Shown here: positions 15,957-25,519 of the stretch, piece by piece
Layout of the letters: every line of letters starts with the position of its first letter
Position numbering within the stretch: the stretch's first letter is position 1
From: Aurantiochytrium sp. KH105
Lineage: Eukaryota; Sar; Bigyra; Thraustochytrida; Thraustochytriidae
NCBI GenBank assembly: GCA_003116975.1
Contig: BGKB01000003.1
Span: 62,001-126,000 of the forward strand
DNA: 64,000 nucleotides
Reading direction: 5' to 3'
Notes under the pieces: generated by a model
What the model was told of the DNA's origin: nothing
Seen by the model: the letters and a program-made list of their open reading frames with translations, nothing else
Databases searched by the model: none
Translations under genes and position numbers: made by a program

Positions 15957-18917
15957 ATGGGCACAGCCAGAAGTAAACCGAAAACGATCTCCCCGTCTCA
16001 GCCCGAGGAAGCAAAACCGGTTGTGGATGCTGGCAGCGTAGCCCGAGAGAATGAGTCGCTCAAGGCTGCTCGCGCCCAGCTCGAAAATGCTAACGCAGAG
16101 CTCAAGCACATTCTCGAACAAACCAAAGAAGAAAATAAGCGACGTCTGCAAGAGGTTGAAAATCACAAGTGTAAAATTGCCAGTCTGACGGTGGAAATTA
16201 ATCAGCTCAAGTCCGGCGAAGACGACACCTGGGAAGCCGGCGGCGCGCCGTATCTCCGACACCTCAAGGCTTCACCGGGCGACAAACGCGTGTCGGCACC
16301 CAAGGACGCAGCGTTTACAATGAGTCGACACAACATTAACAAGCGCGTGTCGGCGGCGCTCTCAAGCAGCCTCGCGAGCAGTAGCACCAGCGGCGCAAGC
16401 AGCTTTGGTGGCACCAAGTCCAACAATGATACGTACAATCGGGGCCCATCTCGCATTGCAAAACAACTGAACCTGCATCTTCGAGGGAAAAAGTCCAAAC
16501 AGAGCGTCGCCTTTAGCAGCCTCGACTCGAATACAAACATGGATCAGCCCGGAGGGGGCCCTCAGTCCGTCTATCATTTGCCTCGTGGCGGGGTCTACGT
16601 GCATACCAAAGCCGGACCGGTGCAATTTGGTATTCCGCCAGAGACGGTCAAGGACAGCATGAACTTGGGTCTCGAAGTTCCGACCTTGTTCGTTGTCCCT
16701 CGCGAGAGATTTAATATGCAGGCTGGAATCAACGTGAGCGAGATTGAGTTCCCAGCGTTCTTCAACTTCTTCGTGAGAAAGAGGCAAATGACGCTCATCA
16801 CGTACCAGGACTGCTCCGAAGATCTCTTGACCATAATGAAGGAAGCCCTCGATGGTCCCGACGAGGACCAGCTCTACATCAACGAAGAGTACTCTCGCTT
16901 TGCTTCCGAGGACGTGTTGGCTGCGCGGCCTGATCACGTCAAGGAAATGGCTGTCTTTTGCGAACCTCGGCCAGGAACGCCGGCCATCAAGGTTTCAAAC
17001 CTTGTCAAATTTGCTTATTTCAATGCACTTGGGGAGTGCCGGCTTGATAACGACGTAGTGATCAAGGATGAGTCCTTTGGGTTTACGGTCTTGCAGGAGG
17101 ATACGCTTCTTGCGGCTATTTCTGACGACGAGGCGAGCAGTTGCTTTTTCCCTGGCATGGACCCGACTACAGCCGTTCCTCGACAACCTGCATCCTTGGG
17201 TGTTCTCGGCGCGGACGATGATCCTGAAAATTCCGTGATGTCTTCGCCAAGCGCGACGCTGGAGACACCAATATCAAACTTTAGCATTCCGCGCTTCGGA
17301 ATGACGATTCTGGGTAATTCGCACGGTTTCGACGCTCTTGGCTCGACGTCTGGCTTTGTCATCTGGATCAATGGCCAGGGCATCATGGTGGACCCGCCAC
17401 CGCACAGCGGCGAATTCCTGAAAATGAATGGCATTCAGCCCAAGCTCATCACTGCAACCATTCTTACGCACTGCCATGCCGATCATGACGCAGGAACAAT
17501 CCAGAAAGTCATTACTGAGGACAAGGTCACGCTCATGACGACCAAGACAATTTTTCAGTCCTTGCTACGCAAGTACAGCGGTGTCGCGGGCCTCGGATCA
17601 GACTTTCTGCGCCAGCTCGTCAACTTTCGTCCCGTTTTTGTCGAAGAGCCAACGTACTGGGGTGGGGCCTCGTTTCGATTCTTTTACTCCTTGCACGCCA
17701 TTCCGTGCGTCGGCTTTGAGGTCACCTTTGAAGGCAAGAGTATGGTGTATTCGGCAGACACCTTTTACGAGCCCAAAGGTCTCGAGGAGATGCATGAACG
17801 TGGTGTGCTCAGTCGGGCCCGTTGCGACGCTCTGCTCAACTTTCCATGGCACAGCGACCTGGTCTTGCACGAGGCAGGTGTTCCGCCGATCCACACGCCG
17901 ATTTCGGCGTTTGACAGCCTCCCACCCGAACATCGAGCCAACATCCAGCTCATTCATATTGGCAACAAAGACCAGGCCAATGCGATTGCTGCAGGCCTCA
18001 AGGTGAGTCAACCCGGACTCGAAAATACCGCGGTGCTCATCGCAAACACCGACACGCAAGATACACTGCGATTTATGCAGCTTATCGCGGGCGTCGATAT
18101 ATTCCGCGGGTTCCCGATCCCACAGGCCCTGGAGCTACTACTCATGTCCACCAACGTTGACTACCAGCCCGGACAGATTATTGCGGAAAAGGGCACTCCT
18201 GGCGACAAGTTTATGGTCATAATGTCTGGCGAAGCTTCCGTTTCATTCGGAAAGACCAAAAAGATCTTCAAGGTAGGAGACTACCTGGGCGAGATCTCCG
18301 TCATTACAGGTGAGGACCGTACGGCGACGATTGTGGCAGAAACTGCATGCACGATTGTCGAGGTTGACAAGTACGCGTTCCACTACTTTCTCATGAAGGA
18401 CAAGAAGCTTTACGCAAAAATGGAGTGCCTCGTGCGAAGTCGCATGGATGGAAGCTGGCACGCCATTGCCCGCAACTCGCTGCTTCGTCGACTGTCTGCT
18501 GCGCAAAAGACGAGCTTGCAAGCCTTTCTTCACCGCCGGCAGTTTAAGCGAGGAGACGAAGTCTGGCGCAAGGGCAGCACGGGCCACGGTGCAGTGCTGA
18601 TTCTATCCGGCGACTTTGTCTTTGAGGAGGTACACAATGCCGATCCCTTTGAGCTTCTGACGGCGACGCGGCATCCGCATCAGAAGCGAGCTCACATGGC
18701 ACAGGAATCCGAGTCTCTTTCCTTTGACCCTCTCACTACCGGGTGTTTTGTTTGCGATCTTTTTGCCATGAGCGCCAATGCAGAACTTACGGTCACACTC
18801 AAGTGCGACTCGGATGAGGGCGTCCTGTTCTACATTACGCAGGAAAATGTTCTTGGTTTCCTCGATGCGAATCCCATGACGCTTCTGACTCTCTTGAAGA
18901 CGATCGTCATCCTCTAG
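15957..18917 (+). CDS. Metallo-beta-lactamase-fold hydrolase with cyclic-nucleotide-binding domains
   Basis: A 986-aa protein starting at the ATG at 15957 (CCACCATGGG). The N-terminus MGTARS fits an N-myristoylation signal (Gly2, Ser6), followed by a coiled coil at about residues 28-85 and a Ser-rich linker. The metallo-beta-lactamase domain starts near FGMTILGNSHGFDALG and has the zinc motif THCHADHD at 504-511, a metal-bridging Asp in YSADTF near 600 and a late His in LIHIGNK near 666. The first cNMP-binding domain (about 735-815) carries the phosphate-binding-cassette pattern GEISVITGEDRTATIV with its Arg. A second, more degenerate cNMP-like fold follows from about 830. Dictyostelium GbpA/GbpB-type class II-like cyclic-nucleotide phosphodiesterases combine the same domains, so a membrane-tethered, cNMP-regulated phosphodiesterase is the leading inference. 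Confidence 0.85.
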   Translation: MGTARSKPKTISPSQPEEAKPVVDAGSVARENESLKAARAQLENANAELKHILEQTKEENKRRLQEVENHKCKIASLTVEINQLKSGEDDTWEAGGAPYLRHLKASPGDKRVSAPKDAAFTMSRHNINKRVSAALSSSLASSSTSGASSFGGTKSNNDTYNRGPSRIAKQLNLHLRGKKSKQSVAFSSLDSNTNMDQPGGGPQSVYHLPRGGVYVHTKAGPVQFGIPPETVKDSMNLGLEVPTLFVVPRERFNMQAGINVSEIEFPAFFNFFVRKRQMTLITYQDCSEDLLTIMKEALDGPDEDQLYINEEYSRFASEDVLAARPDHVKEMAVFCEPRPGTPAIKVSNLVKFAYFNALGECRLDNDVVIKDESFGFTVLQEDTLLAAISDDEASSCFFPGMDPTTAVPRQPASLGVLGADDDPENSVMSSPSATLETPISNFSIPRFGMTILGNSHGFDALGSTSGFVIWINGQGIMVDPPPHSGEFLKMNGIQPKLITATILTHCHADHDAGTIQKVITEDKVTLMTTKTIFQSLLRKYSGVAGLGSDFLRQLVNFRPVFVEEPTYWGGASFRFFYSLHAIPCVGFEVTFEGKSMVYSADTFYEPKGLEEMHERGVLSRARCDALLNFPWHSDLVLHEAGVPPIHTPISAFDSLPPEHRANIQLIHIGNKDQANAIAAGLKVSQPGLENTAVLIANTDTQDTLRFMQLIAGVDIFRGFPIPQALELLLMSTNVDYQPGQIIAEKGTPGDKFMVIMSGEASVSFGKTKKIFKVGDYLGEISVITGEDRTATIVAETACTIVEVDKYAFHYFLMKDKKLYAKMECLVRSRMDGSWHAIARNSLLRRLSAAQKTSLQAFLHRRQFKRGDEVWRKGSTGHGAVLILSGDFVFEEVHNADPFELLTATRHPHQKRAHMAQESESLSFDPLTTGCFVCDLFAMSANAELTVTLKCDSDEGVLFYITQENVLGFLDANPMTLLTLLKTIVIL

Positions 18918-19507
18918 TGGAGAGCTCCTTCCTTTGCTCCGCACATGAAAGCTACATTGAGGACTATCTTCTTTTCCATAAAGTAAGGGTATGTGATGTA
19001 CGTAACCTATGCATGCAGTGACGATGAATTTAAGAAACACGACAACGAGGGGCTCGAAGAACGAAGTCCAGAAGAGAATGAACGTAATTTCTTTTTTCAG
19101 CGTTTCCTTTATAAATCATGATATGTACTCAGGCAATCAAGTTGAGAAAGAGGCTCAGGTTCACATGCATACGTGCATACGAACCCAGGCAAAACCCAGA
19201 ACAGGAAGCGACGACTTGAACCTGCCCATTTTGGTCGGCCAGGAAAACCGAGAGCAATCTTTGCCCTCAATCAGTTCCATAACTTGGGACGAAATCTCGG
19301 CTTGCGGGATCTGACCTTGCACCATTGAAACTTCGCTACGTGTCTCTAACTTGAGCGCAGTCTACGACTATACATCCTGTGTGCCAGAGTATGATACTCT
19401 GAAGAGTACTTTTTCGTCGAAATTTGGAACAAAAGTGTTGGCCGGCGGCCTCCTTCGAAACTCATTGTCCTCAAAAATTCCTCGTAGAGTACGGACGTTG
19501 CGCCGTA
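18918..19507. other. Convergent intergenic region
   Basis: AT-richer 3' flanks of convergent genes, with several ATG-initiated short frames that lack coding features. I see no gene, repeat array or RNA. Confidence 0.5.
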
Positions 19508-20629
19508 TCAGCGTGAGATCAAGGCAGCGCTATCATTGCTGCCATTGCTGTCATTTTCGTCGGAATCGTCTTGCTCGTTGCTATCTTCTTCGTTGAACGC
19601 GCTGCCGACTTCAGATATCCGTTCAAGACGATCGACGTATCGCGTGACTGCAGCAGGCGCAGCGTGCGATAACATGTCAAAATGTTGCGAAGGGAGAGGC
19701 GCGAGCGCGGCCTCAGTATTGCACAAAAGAGTGAACACCAAAGTGGTGATGCCAAAGATGACAAGAAGCATGTGCATGGCAGCTGGTTCGGCCGCCGTTG
19801 TGCAGTCGCTTGTGCTCATGCTGATCGTGCCAGCACATCCCCACGCGAGACTTGATAAAATGATACAAATGATAATTGCCAACGCTCCGCGACGCCCAAG
19901 GTAAGAACAGCGTACAAGCGCAGAGACCATGACAGCATAGGTCCCAAGGAGCGCAGTCGCCACGCTCAAATATGTACGGCGCTCGTCACGGCACGCGGCG
20001 CCGCCCTCGGCGTCGTTCCAGTGCGCGGCGGTGAGAATGGCCCCAAGAACCGCCGTTAGAGCGAGAGGGCCGCACACCAAGATGGCGCGGCGCGATTCCT
20101 CGGACCAGCAAAGGCAGCGCAAGTGATACAACAAAACAGAGTCCATGGGCGCGTCCGGGGGCTTGGACAGTTCGAGCTCCACGACCCAGAGCGTCAGAAT
20201 CACTGCGCCGGCCCATAACGCCGCCAGCATCCCGAGCCATGCACTCAGGACCGCAAAGCCGCCCGCCACAGCCTGGCCTGCAGCGCCGCGGCCCCGAAGA
20301 AGCAGCACCGCGACGCCTGCCGCGAGTCCTGCCAGGACGACGGCGGCGCCGCCGGCCAGAACAGTTTTCGGGACGGGCTTGTTGCGCCTGCGCTGCTGCA
20401 GCAGCGGCTCCATGTCCAGCCGCACGGCGACCGCGCTCAGCACGGCCGTCGCGCCCGCCAGCGCCGCGGCCTGCGCGACGGCGGCGGCGGTCTTGGCGCC
20501 GCTGCTGCCGCCCGGTCCATCGCCGCCCAGCGCCGCGCCGCCCAGCTCTGCCAGCGCGGAGGCCGCGCAAGCCAGCGCCGGCGCCGCCAGCGCGGGTCTC
20601 CGCGCCAGCGCCGTCGCGCGCGACGCCAT
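19508..20629 (-). CDS. Multi-pass membrane protein, unknown family
   Basis: A 373-aa protein; ATG at 20629. About eight hydrophobic segments can be seen, roughly at residues 14-36, 47-70, 88-111, 120-150, 184-203, 222-243, 249-270 and 285-305. A C-terminal hydrophilic tail holds the acidic, Asn/Ser-rich run NEEDSNEQDDSDENDSN. The first third is alanine-rich because of very high GC, with codons such as GCG/GCC, whereas the second half has normal composition. No family motif recognised; no charged residues arranged as in known transporters. It could equally have a longer 5' part, but no better ATG is evident upstream. Confidence 0.65.
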   Translation of the reverse strand: MASRATALARRPALAAPALACAASALAELGGAALGGDGPGGSSGAKTAAAVAQAAALAGATAVLSAVAVRLDMEPLLQQRRRNKPVPKTVLAGGAAVVLAGLAAGVAVLLLRGRGAAGQAVAGGFAVLSAWLGMLAALWAGAVILTLWVVELELSKPPDAPMDSVLLYHLRCLCWSEESRRAILVCGPLALTAVLGAILTAAHWNDAEGGAACRDERRTYLSVATALLGTYAVMVSALVRCSYLGRRGALAIIICIILSSLAWGCAGTISMSTSDCTTAAEPAAMHMLLVIFGITTLVFTLLCNTEAALAPLPSQHFDMLSHAAPAAVTRYVDRLERISEVGSAFNEEDSNEQDDSDENDSNGSNDSAALISR

Positions 20630-21418
20630 CGTCGCGACCTCGTCGACCTGGCCCGAGTTCGCGTTTGCTTTTGCTTTTGCGTTTGCTTTTGCTTTTCAAA
20701 GTCGTTTCGGGCCAAGTTCTCTTTCCGCGTTTCACCTTCCTTGTCACAGGAAATCGTTGTGCGTACAACCACCGGCGATCTTCTACCACCACCGTGGCCC
20801 CGGCAAAGAATGTCGTCAGAGGCAACTAGTGCTCGAGCAGGTTGCAGCAAGCGGACCGCACGAGATGGAAGGATTCGAAGCAAAAGGCTTGTACTTGTTG
20901 ACTGAAAAAGAGCGCTCGTCGTCTTGGCTCGCCTTGAGCTTCTCTGCGACAAAGAAATCGGAGAACGAACGTCTTTCACAGGAATGACATGCCAACACGT
21001 GCGACGACCTAAAACAGAACGCGGTCCGACAATTGTGAATAATAGTTTAATGAAGCAAGCTCCCCAGCGAAGAACAAATTTCGTGCTTATGTTCAGAAAA
21101 CTGATCGATCGTTCGATAGGACCATTTCGCCATCGGATACCAGAACACTGAGACGGCGTCCCTTTCGCAAAGTCGCGGCGATGCTCTCGAAAGGGCCAAG
21201 CCGTGGTCGATGTCAGATGGGTCAGTCAAGTGATTCGACGAAGCGAGTCTCCAACCTCGCTGTCAGGCTCACACGGCTGTAGCCTACTAGTTAGAAAGAT
21301 AAGCGGAGAGAGATAAGTAGGTAACCCGGTCGCTTTCTCGGCCGCCTCTACGGTCTCTTTGCTCGGTCGCTCGCGCGCCAGCAGTTCTGCATCGCAGATC
21401 GCGGAGCGGCCCAGCGCC
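20630..21418. promoter_or_regulatory. Divergent intergenic region with TTTTGC repeat
   Basis: Between divergent membrane-protein and hydrolase genes. The hexanucleotide TTTTGC/GTTTGC repeat at 20661-20697 lies only about 30-70 bp upstream of the minus-strand ATG. The rest shows nothing I can identify. Confidence 0.5.
20661..20697. repeat. TTTTGC hexanucleotide repeat
   Basis: About six tandem units of TTTTGC with GTTTGC variants, immediately upstream of the start at 20629. Confidence 0.85.
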
Positions 21419-23032
21419 ATGAGCAGCTCCGCGCAGAGCAACGCGCGCAGCGGCGTCGGCGCGGAGAGCAACTGCATCTACGACGACGCCGGATCCGCGG
21501 CGTCGGGGTCTTCGTGGAGCTGGACGTCGAGCCCGCGAGGGGCAGCTCGAGGCGCAGCTGGCGCGAGCGGGAATCGTGGGCGCTCTTCGCTCGCCGTGGC
21601 ATCGTCGGCGCCCTGGAGCAACGCCCCGTATTCGGCAGCGGCCGAGCCCATTAGAGACGGTCTCCCGCCGGCAACGAGCCCGCTTCGTCAGAGTTTTCTG
21701 AGCAGGAACCGCCAGCCGCAACAATTTGGGAGCGTAGTGCTCACCAAGCCAAGCCGTCTCGAGCCCATTCGCACGTGCCTGACATGGATATGGCTCGGAC
21801 CGGTCATTGTCACTGCCCTTGCAGCTCTTGCCGTGCTCTTTGGAACGCTCTGTTTGACGGAGCAGCTCGTTCTTTTCGATACCTGCGGCGAGATTCTTGT
21901 TCCCCTCGGGCTCTTGCTACCATGCGCGGCCCTTCTCGTGGCTATCTATATGTCTCAACCATCTACATCAGGTCAGCAACATGATGCATTCTACTCTGAT
22001 GCTCTTCTCGAGGAAGTTCTTGCTGGCGAAAATATCCTCGACGTATACACGGTCACGACGCGCGGATGCCCTCCTCGGGATGGCAACGTCGTCGTTTTTC
22101 TAAGCGGTGTTGGCGGTGTTGCAGAAACGTGGCGCCCTCATGTAGAGGCTGTGGTGGATGCAGGCTTTGCGGCCATTCAAATCCAACTTCCGGGATCCGG
22201 CTGTCTCGGCGCAATCACCTTTTCCTTCGAGCGAGCAGCACAAACAGTCATGCGTGTCATTGAACAAGAAGTCCTCGATGAACCCCTTGAGCAAGACGGT
22301 CCTCTTGGGTACGGGGCACCGACTGCGCCAGGGGGTCTCTTTGCGAATGCAGAAATTGTGGGTGCGCATCATCTTTCTTCGCAGACTCTCAATCCTCTGA
22401 TGTGCTCCCCACCTCCACGCGCTGCCGATACTCAACCTCCTGGCTGTCAGAGCAAGCCAGAGTCAACCGGAACGGAGGGTCCTCCTCGGCGGCTTGTGCT
22501 CGTCGCTTGGGGATTGAGTTGTCATGTGGCCATGTATCTCGCCTCGTCGCAACGTTTGGGCAACGCCCATCTTGCTGGTATTGTGCTCTGCGGCTCGCCA
22601 CCTCTACCATCATGGGGCCTCTCGTGGTCGAGTAAGCTCTTTTATCGGGCATTTCGCGTCTCTTGGATTGCACAACTTGCACGCCTTTCCGAATACGCCC
22701 GAATGGGACCCCAGAATCGTCGTTCCGTATCACTGCAGTCGCTTCGTCCTCAGGCGCGTGCTGACTGGGGCGTCAGCTTCGAGCACTCGGGAGAATCGCT
22801 ACGACTGGCATGTTCAAGTTTTCTCGCGCCTGTCTTGTGTTTGTCCTCCGATCCAAGTTACTTGGACGAGGTTCGTGCACATTTCGGAGGTCCTTTACAG
22901 GAGTCTGGAAGCAATGTTGACGGCGCACTTCTTTCAGGGGGGCGCTCTGCTAGCACGCAATCCTTTCCACCGCCATCGGACGAAGAGCTCGTTGCGCACA
23001 TTCTCGATTTTGCATCCATGACAATGGCATAG
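21419..23032 (+). CDS. Membrane-anchored alpha/beta hydrolase-like protein
   Basis: A 537-aa protein. The ATG at 21419 is chosen; the frame begins upstream with a TTG. The N-terminal 110 residues are Ser/Ala-rich and probably disordered, then two hydrophobic helices follow (near LGPVIVTALAALAVLFGTLCL and ILVPLGLLLPCAALLVAIYM). The hydrolase fold begins with VVVFLSGVGGVAETWRPHVEA and AAIQIQLPGSG. The segment in nucleophile-elbow position reads VAWGLSCHVAMYLA: the Ser is present, but the usual GxSxG has His in place of the second Gly. An HILDF C-terminus is close to where a catalytic His would sit, but I cannot place it. An insertion of about 100 residues separates the strands. Catalytic status uncertain; no substrate inferred. 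Confidence 0.7.
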   Translation: MSSSAQSNARSGVGAESNCIYDDAGSAASGSSWSWTSSPRGAARGAAGASGNRGRSSLAVASSAPWSNAPYSAAAEPIRDGLPPATSPLRQSFLSRNRQPQQFGSVVLTKPSRLEPIRTCLTWIWLGPVIVTALAALAVLFGTLCLTEQLVLFDTCGEILVPLGLLLPCAALLVAIYMSQPSTSGQQHDAFYSDALLEEVLAGENILDVYTVTTRGCPPRDGNVVVFLSGVGGVAETWRPHVEAVVDAGFAAIQIQLPGSGCLGAITFSFERAAQTVMRVIEQEVLDEPLEQDGPLGYGAPTAPGGLFANAEIVGAHHLSSQTLNPLMCSPPPRAADTQPPGCQSKPESTGTEGPPRRLVLVAWGLSCHVAMYLASSQRLGNAHLAGIVLCGSPPLPSWGLSWSSKLFYRAFRVSWIAQLARLSEYARMGPQNRRSVSLQSLRPQARADWGVSFEHSGESLRLACSSFLAPVLCLSSDPSYLDEVRAHFGGPLQESGSNVDGALLSGGRSASTQSFPPPSDEELVAHILDFASMTMA

Positions 23033-23375
23033 GCGCGCACTCATTTTCTCTGCTCTATCAAAGTCGCTTGCCATGACAAATCTGCGCTGCCGACCGAGGC
23101 CACAACACTTGCTCAACTCTCTCTCTCTCTCTGTCTGTGTGTGTGTTTTACGCTCTCGTCTTCCCGTTTCTAGTTTGTTTTCTTCGAGACGATGATCGCG
23201 ATGACAATCCCATTTTCGCCCACCAGGCCAGTGCGATGCGGGTCGAATGTGTCCGTTGCGCTCTCAAAAAACTTTGGAAAAAACCTGTTTCTCGAGTCAC
23301 ACGTTTGCTTGGGCATCTCAGCAAACAATCCACGCACACAATCCGCGGCGCTGGCGGTGAGGATCGCCACGCACG
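23033..23375. promoter_or_regulatory. Intergenic region with CT/GT microsatellite
   Basis: Between two plus-strand genes. A CT repeat runs into GT repeats at 23117-23147, about 230 bp upstream of the next ATG. No other element recognised. Confidence 0.55.
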
Positions 23376-24947
23376 ATGGCGGGCGGAAGCGTCGCGGCGC
23401 GGCGCGCGGGACCCGGCGCGCAGCAGCCGCTCTCTGCGGAGCACAAGCGGGTCCGCGAGCAAGACAAGATGGCCATGCGCCGCATGGTGGAGCACCTTCT
23501 CGCGTTGACGAGCGCGGCGCACGTGGAGCGCACGGATTTCCAGGCGCTGGATAGGGAGCTTTCGGCAGCGCTGCTTGACAACGAAGAGAATCTCGCGCGT
23601 ATTGTAGAACACCGCGCAGCAGAGGCGAAGGAGAGGCGCAAACAGGGTGAGCGGGGCGCTGCACCCACGTCTGCGTCGCGGACGCGCAAGCTGCCGCATA
23701 TTACCCGGCGGCAGCAGCAGCAGCAACAACAACAGCAAGCGACAAAACAAAGATTACCACACGTGTCGTCTTCGTCTTCGTCGTCCCGGCAGACGCAACA
23801 GCGGCCACTGGGAAACTCTCGAGAGACCACCAAGAGTGTCGCGCGCGTCAACGGTGTGTCTTCCCGTTTGTATGCCCCTAAACGGAGAGACGAGCAGCAA
23901 GCAGAACCCAGGACGAAGATCCCTGCAACACGCGCGAGGCCTCCGTCCGTAGCGACAAGACGAAGACCCGAGCGCGAACGCAAGGCTCGTACCACAACAG
24001 GTGGTCGTCAGCTCAGTTCGCGCCATTCAAGACAGTCCGAGGAGCCAGATTACGATGCGCGCATGGCGGCGGAGCGCGCTCGCGAGCAGAAACTTATGAT
24101 TGAACAACTTCGCAAGGAAAAGGAGCGCAAACTTCTCGAGTCGCGGGAACGCGCTGCCCGCAAGGCTGCGGCAGCAAAAGAGGCCGCAGAGGCCGAGGCG
24201 GCAGCAGCTGCTGCTCGTGAAAAGGAGGAGACTGAGGCTGCTGCTCGCCTCGAACAAGAGAGAATAGAAGCCGAAAAGGAAGCAGCACGTCTTGAAGAAG
24301 AAAAAAGAATAGCAGAAGCGAATGCTGCTGCGCTTCGTGAAGAGGAAATGAAGCGAAAAAAGCGTGAGGAAGAGAAAGAAATGGCTGTAAAGATGCAGGC
24401 AGAACGCGAGCGTGAGACCAAGCAGGCTGAAGAGGTTATGTCACCATACTCGGACACCTTCGACGATGATTTTGATGATGATGTCAATGAAGATCATGGC
24501 GAGATAAAGGATGGAACTGATGGACGAACGACCTGGAAGGATAAGGAAGCCCAAAAATTGGAGCCTTTGACAACAAAGGAGGAGCCCAAAGCTGGCGTGG
24601 AAGGAAATTTGAGTGCAGCAGCCTTGCTCTCCCCAGAATCATCTCCCACGTACACGGCAAAGAGTCCAGCGCTCCCGTCCATCGGACCTATTTCTCCGTC
24701 ACCTGAACAAGTTTCCAAGGAGACAAAGACGCAAAAGGAAAGAAAGAAGATCTCGCCGCGTTCGCCCAAGTCGGCGAGATCAAGATCGAGTGCGACTTCG
24801 GCCTCATCCGCGAATAAGAAGACGACGGCGATGACGAAGAAGAAAAAGCCATCGAGAGCTCCTCTTCCCACGGAGAAGGACCCTGAAATCTCCTCCGACT
24901 TTTCGGATTTCGAGAACCTCGACTTTGGCGGTCAGGCTCCCATGTAA
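23376..24947 (+). CDS. Charged coiled-coil protein with polyQ, unknown function
   Basis: A 523-aa protein; ATG at 23376 (ACGATGGCGG). A short N-terminal helical domain (RMVEHLLALTSAAHVERTDF, ALLDNEENLARIVEHR) is followed by a polyglutamine run (about residues 113-121), a basic Ser/Arg-rich linker, a long Glu/Arg/Ala coiled coil (about 220-355, with AAAAAAREKEETEAAARLEQ) and a disordered tail holding YSDTFDDDFDDD and ending in SDFSDFENLDF. The two acidic-aromatic patches look like short interaction motifs. This arrangement is common among ciliary and cytoskeletal proteins but is not diagnostic. No transmembrane segment. Function unknown. Confidence 0.7.
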   Translation: MAGGSVAARRAGPGAQQPLSAEHKRVREQDKMAMRRMVEHLLALTSAAHVERTDFQALDRELSAALLDNEENLARIVEHRAAEAKERRKQGERGAAPTSASRTRKLPHITRRQQQQQQQQQATKQRLPHVSSSSSSSRQTQQRPLGNSRETTKSVARVNGVSSRLYAPKRRDEQQAEPRTKIPATRARPPSVATRRRPERERKARTTTGGRQLSSRHSRQSEEPDYDARMAAERAREQKLMIEQLRKEKERKLLESRERAARKAAAAKEAAEAEAAAAAAREKEETEAAARLEQERIEAEKEAARLEEEKRIAEANAAALREEEMKRKKREEEKEMAVKMQAERERETKQAEEVMSPYSDTFDDDFDDDVNEDHGEIKDGTDGRTTWKDKEAQKLEPLTTKEEPKAGVEGNLSAAALLSPESSPTYTAKSPALPSIGPISPSPEQVSKETKTQKERKKISPRSPKSARSRSSATSASSANKKTTAMTKKKKPSRAPLPTEKDPEISSDFSDFENLDFGGQAPM

Positions 24948-25519
24948 GCTTTTTTTGTAATTTTTGCATTTTAGTTTTCTCTTGATCAGTTGCGGATACT
25001 GAGGTGCAAGAAGATTGATTGTTCGTGTAAGAGCTTGTGATATGACCTTAGGCAGCCTCGGCCTTCGCCTGGAAGGGACTAACAGTAAAGGGCCTTAAAG
25101 GGTTAAGAGGGCCTAGACGGCCTTGGTCAGACCCGAGGTTATATAACCTAAAAGCAAAGACGTCAACAACCACCACGACAAAGGAAGACGGAGAAAAATA
25201 AAGCGAGGCCATTGAACCAAGGTTTATATTTTTCTGAAACAAAAGTCTTTTCTGTACCTCTGCGATCCCTCGATCCTCAATCTTCTTCGAATCACTTCCT
25301 CTTTTCCCCTCCCTCTTATTTTCACTGAGTATAGGCTTAGTAGGCCAAACTGAAATAATCTTCCAACTCTGGTATCCATCAACGTGATGGATTTCAATAG
25401 GCCCACCACGGATCGTGTAAAGCGAAGCTAGTCTCATTTGCTGTTTTTTGAACTTTTATTAGAATGTTTATAGAAAGCGTTTCATGTCATCTTGTTGGTC
25501 ATGGCCCGACGTGGAGCGT
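24948..25519. other. Intergenic region between convergent genes
   Basis: AT-richer than its neighbours. A minus-strand frame at 25048-25437 starts with ATG and encodes 129 aa with a hydrophobic valine-rich patch and no recognisable domain. A GGCCT-rich stretch lies at 25095-25135. It could be 3' UTR, an eroded mobile element or a short gene; the evidence is too thin to call. Confidence 0.4.

Noticed and set aside
25048-25437. 129-codon minus-strand frame with an ATG
   Set aside because: No domain and a low-complexity valine patch; kept only as a note in the intergenic entry.
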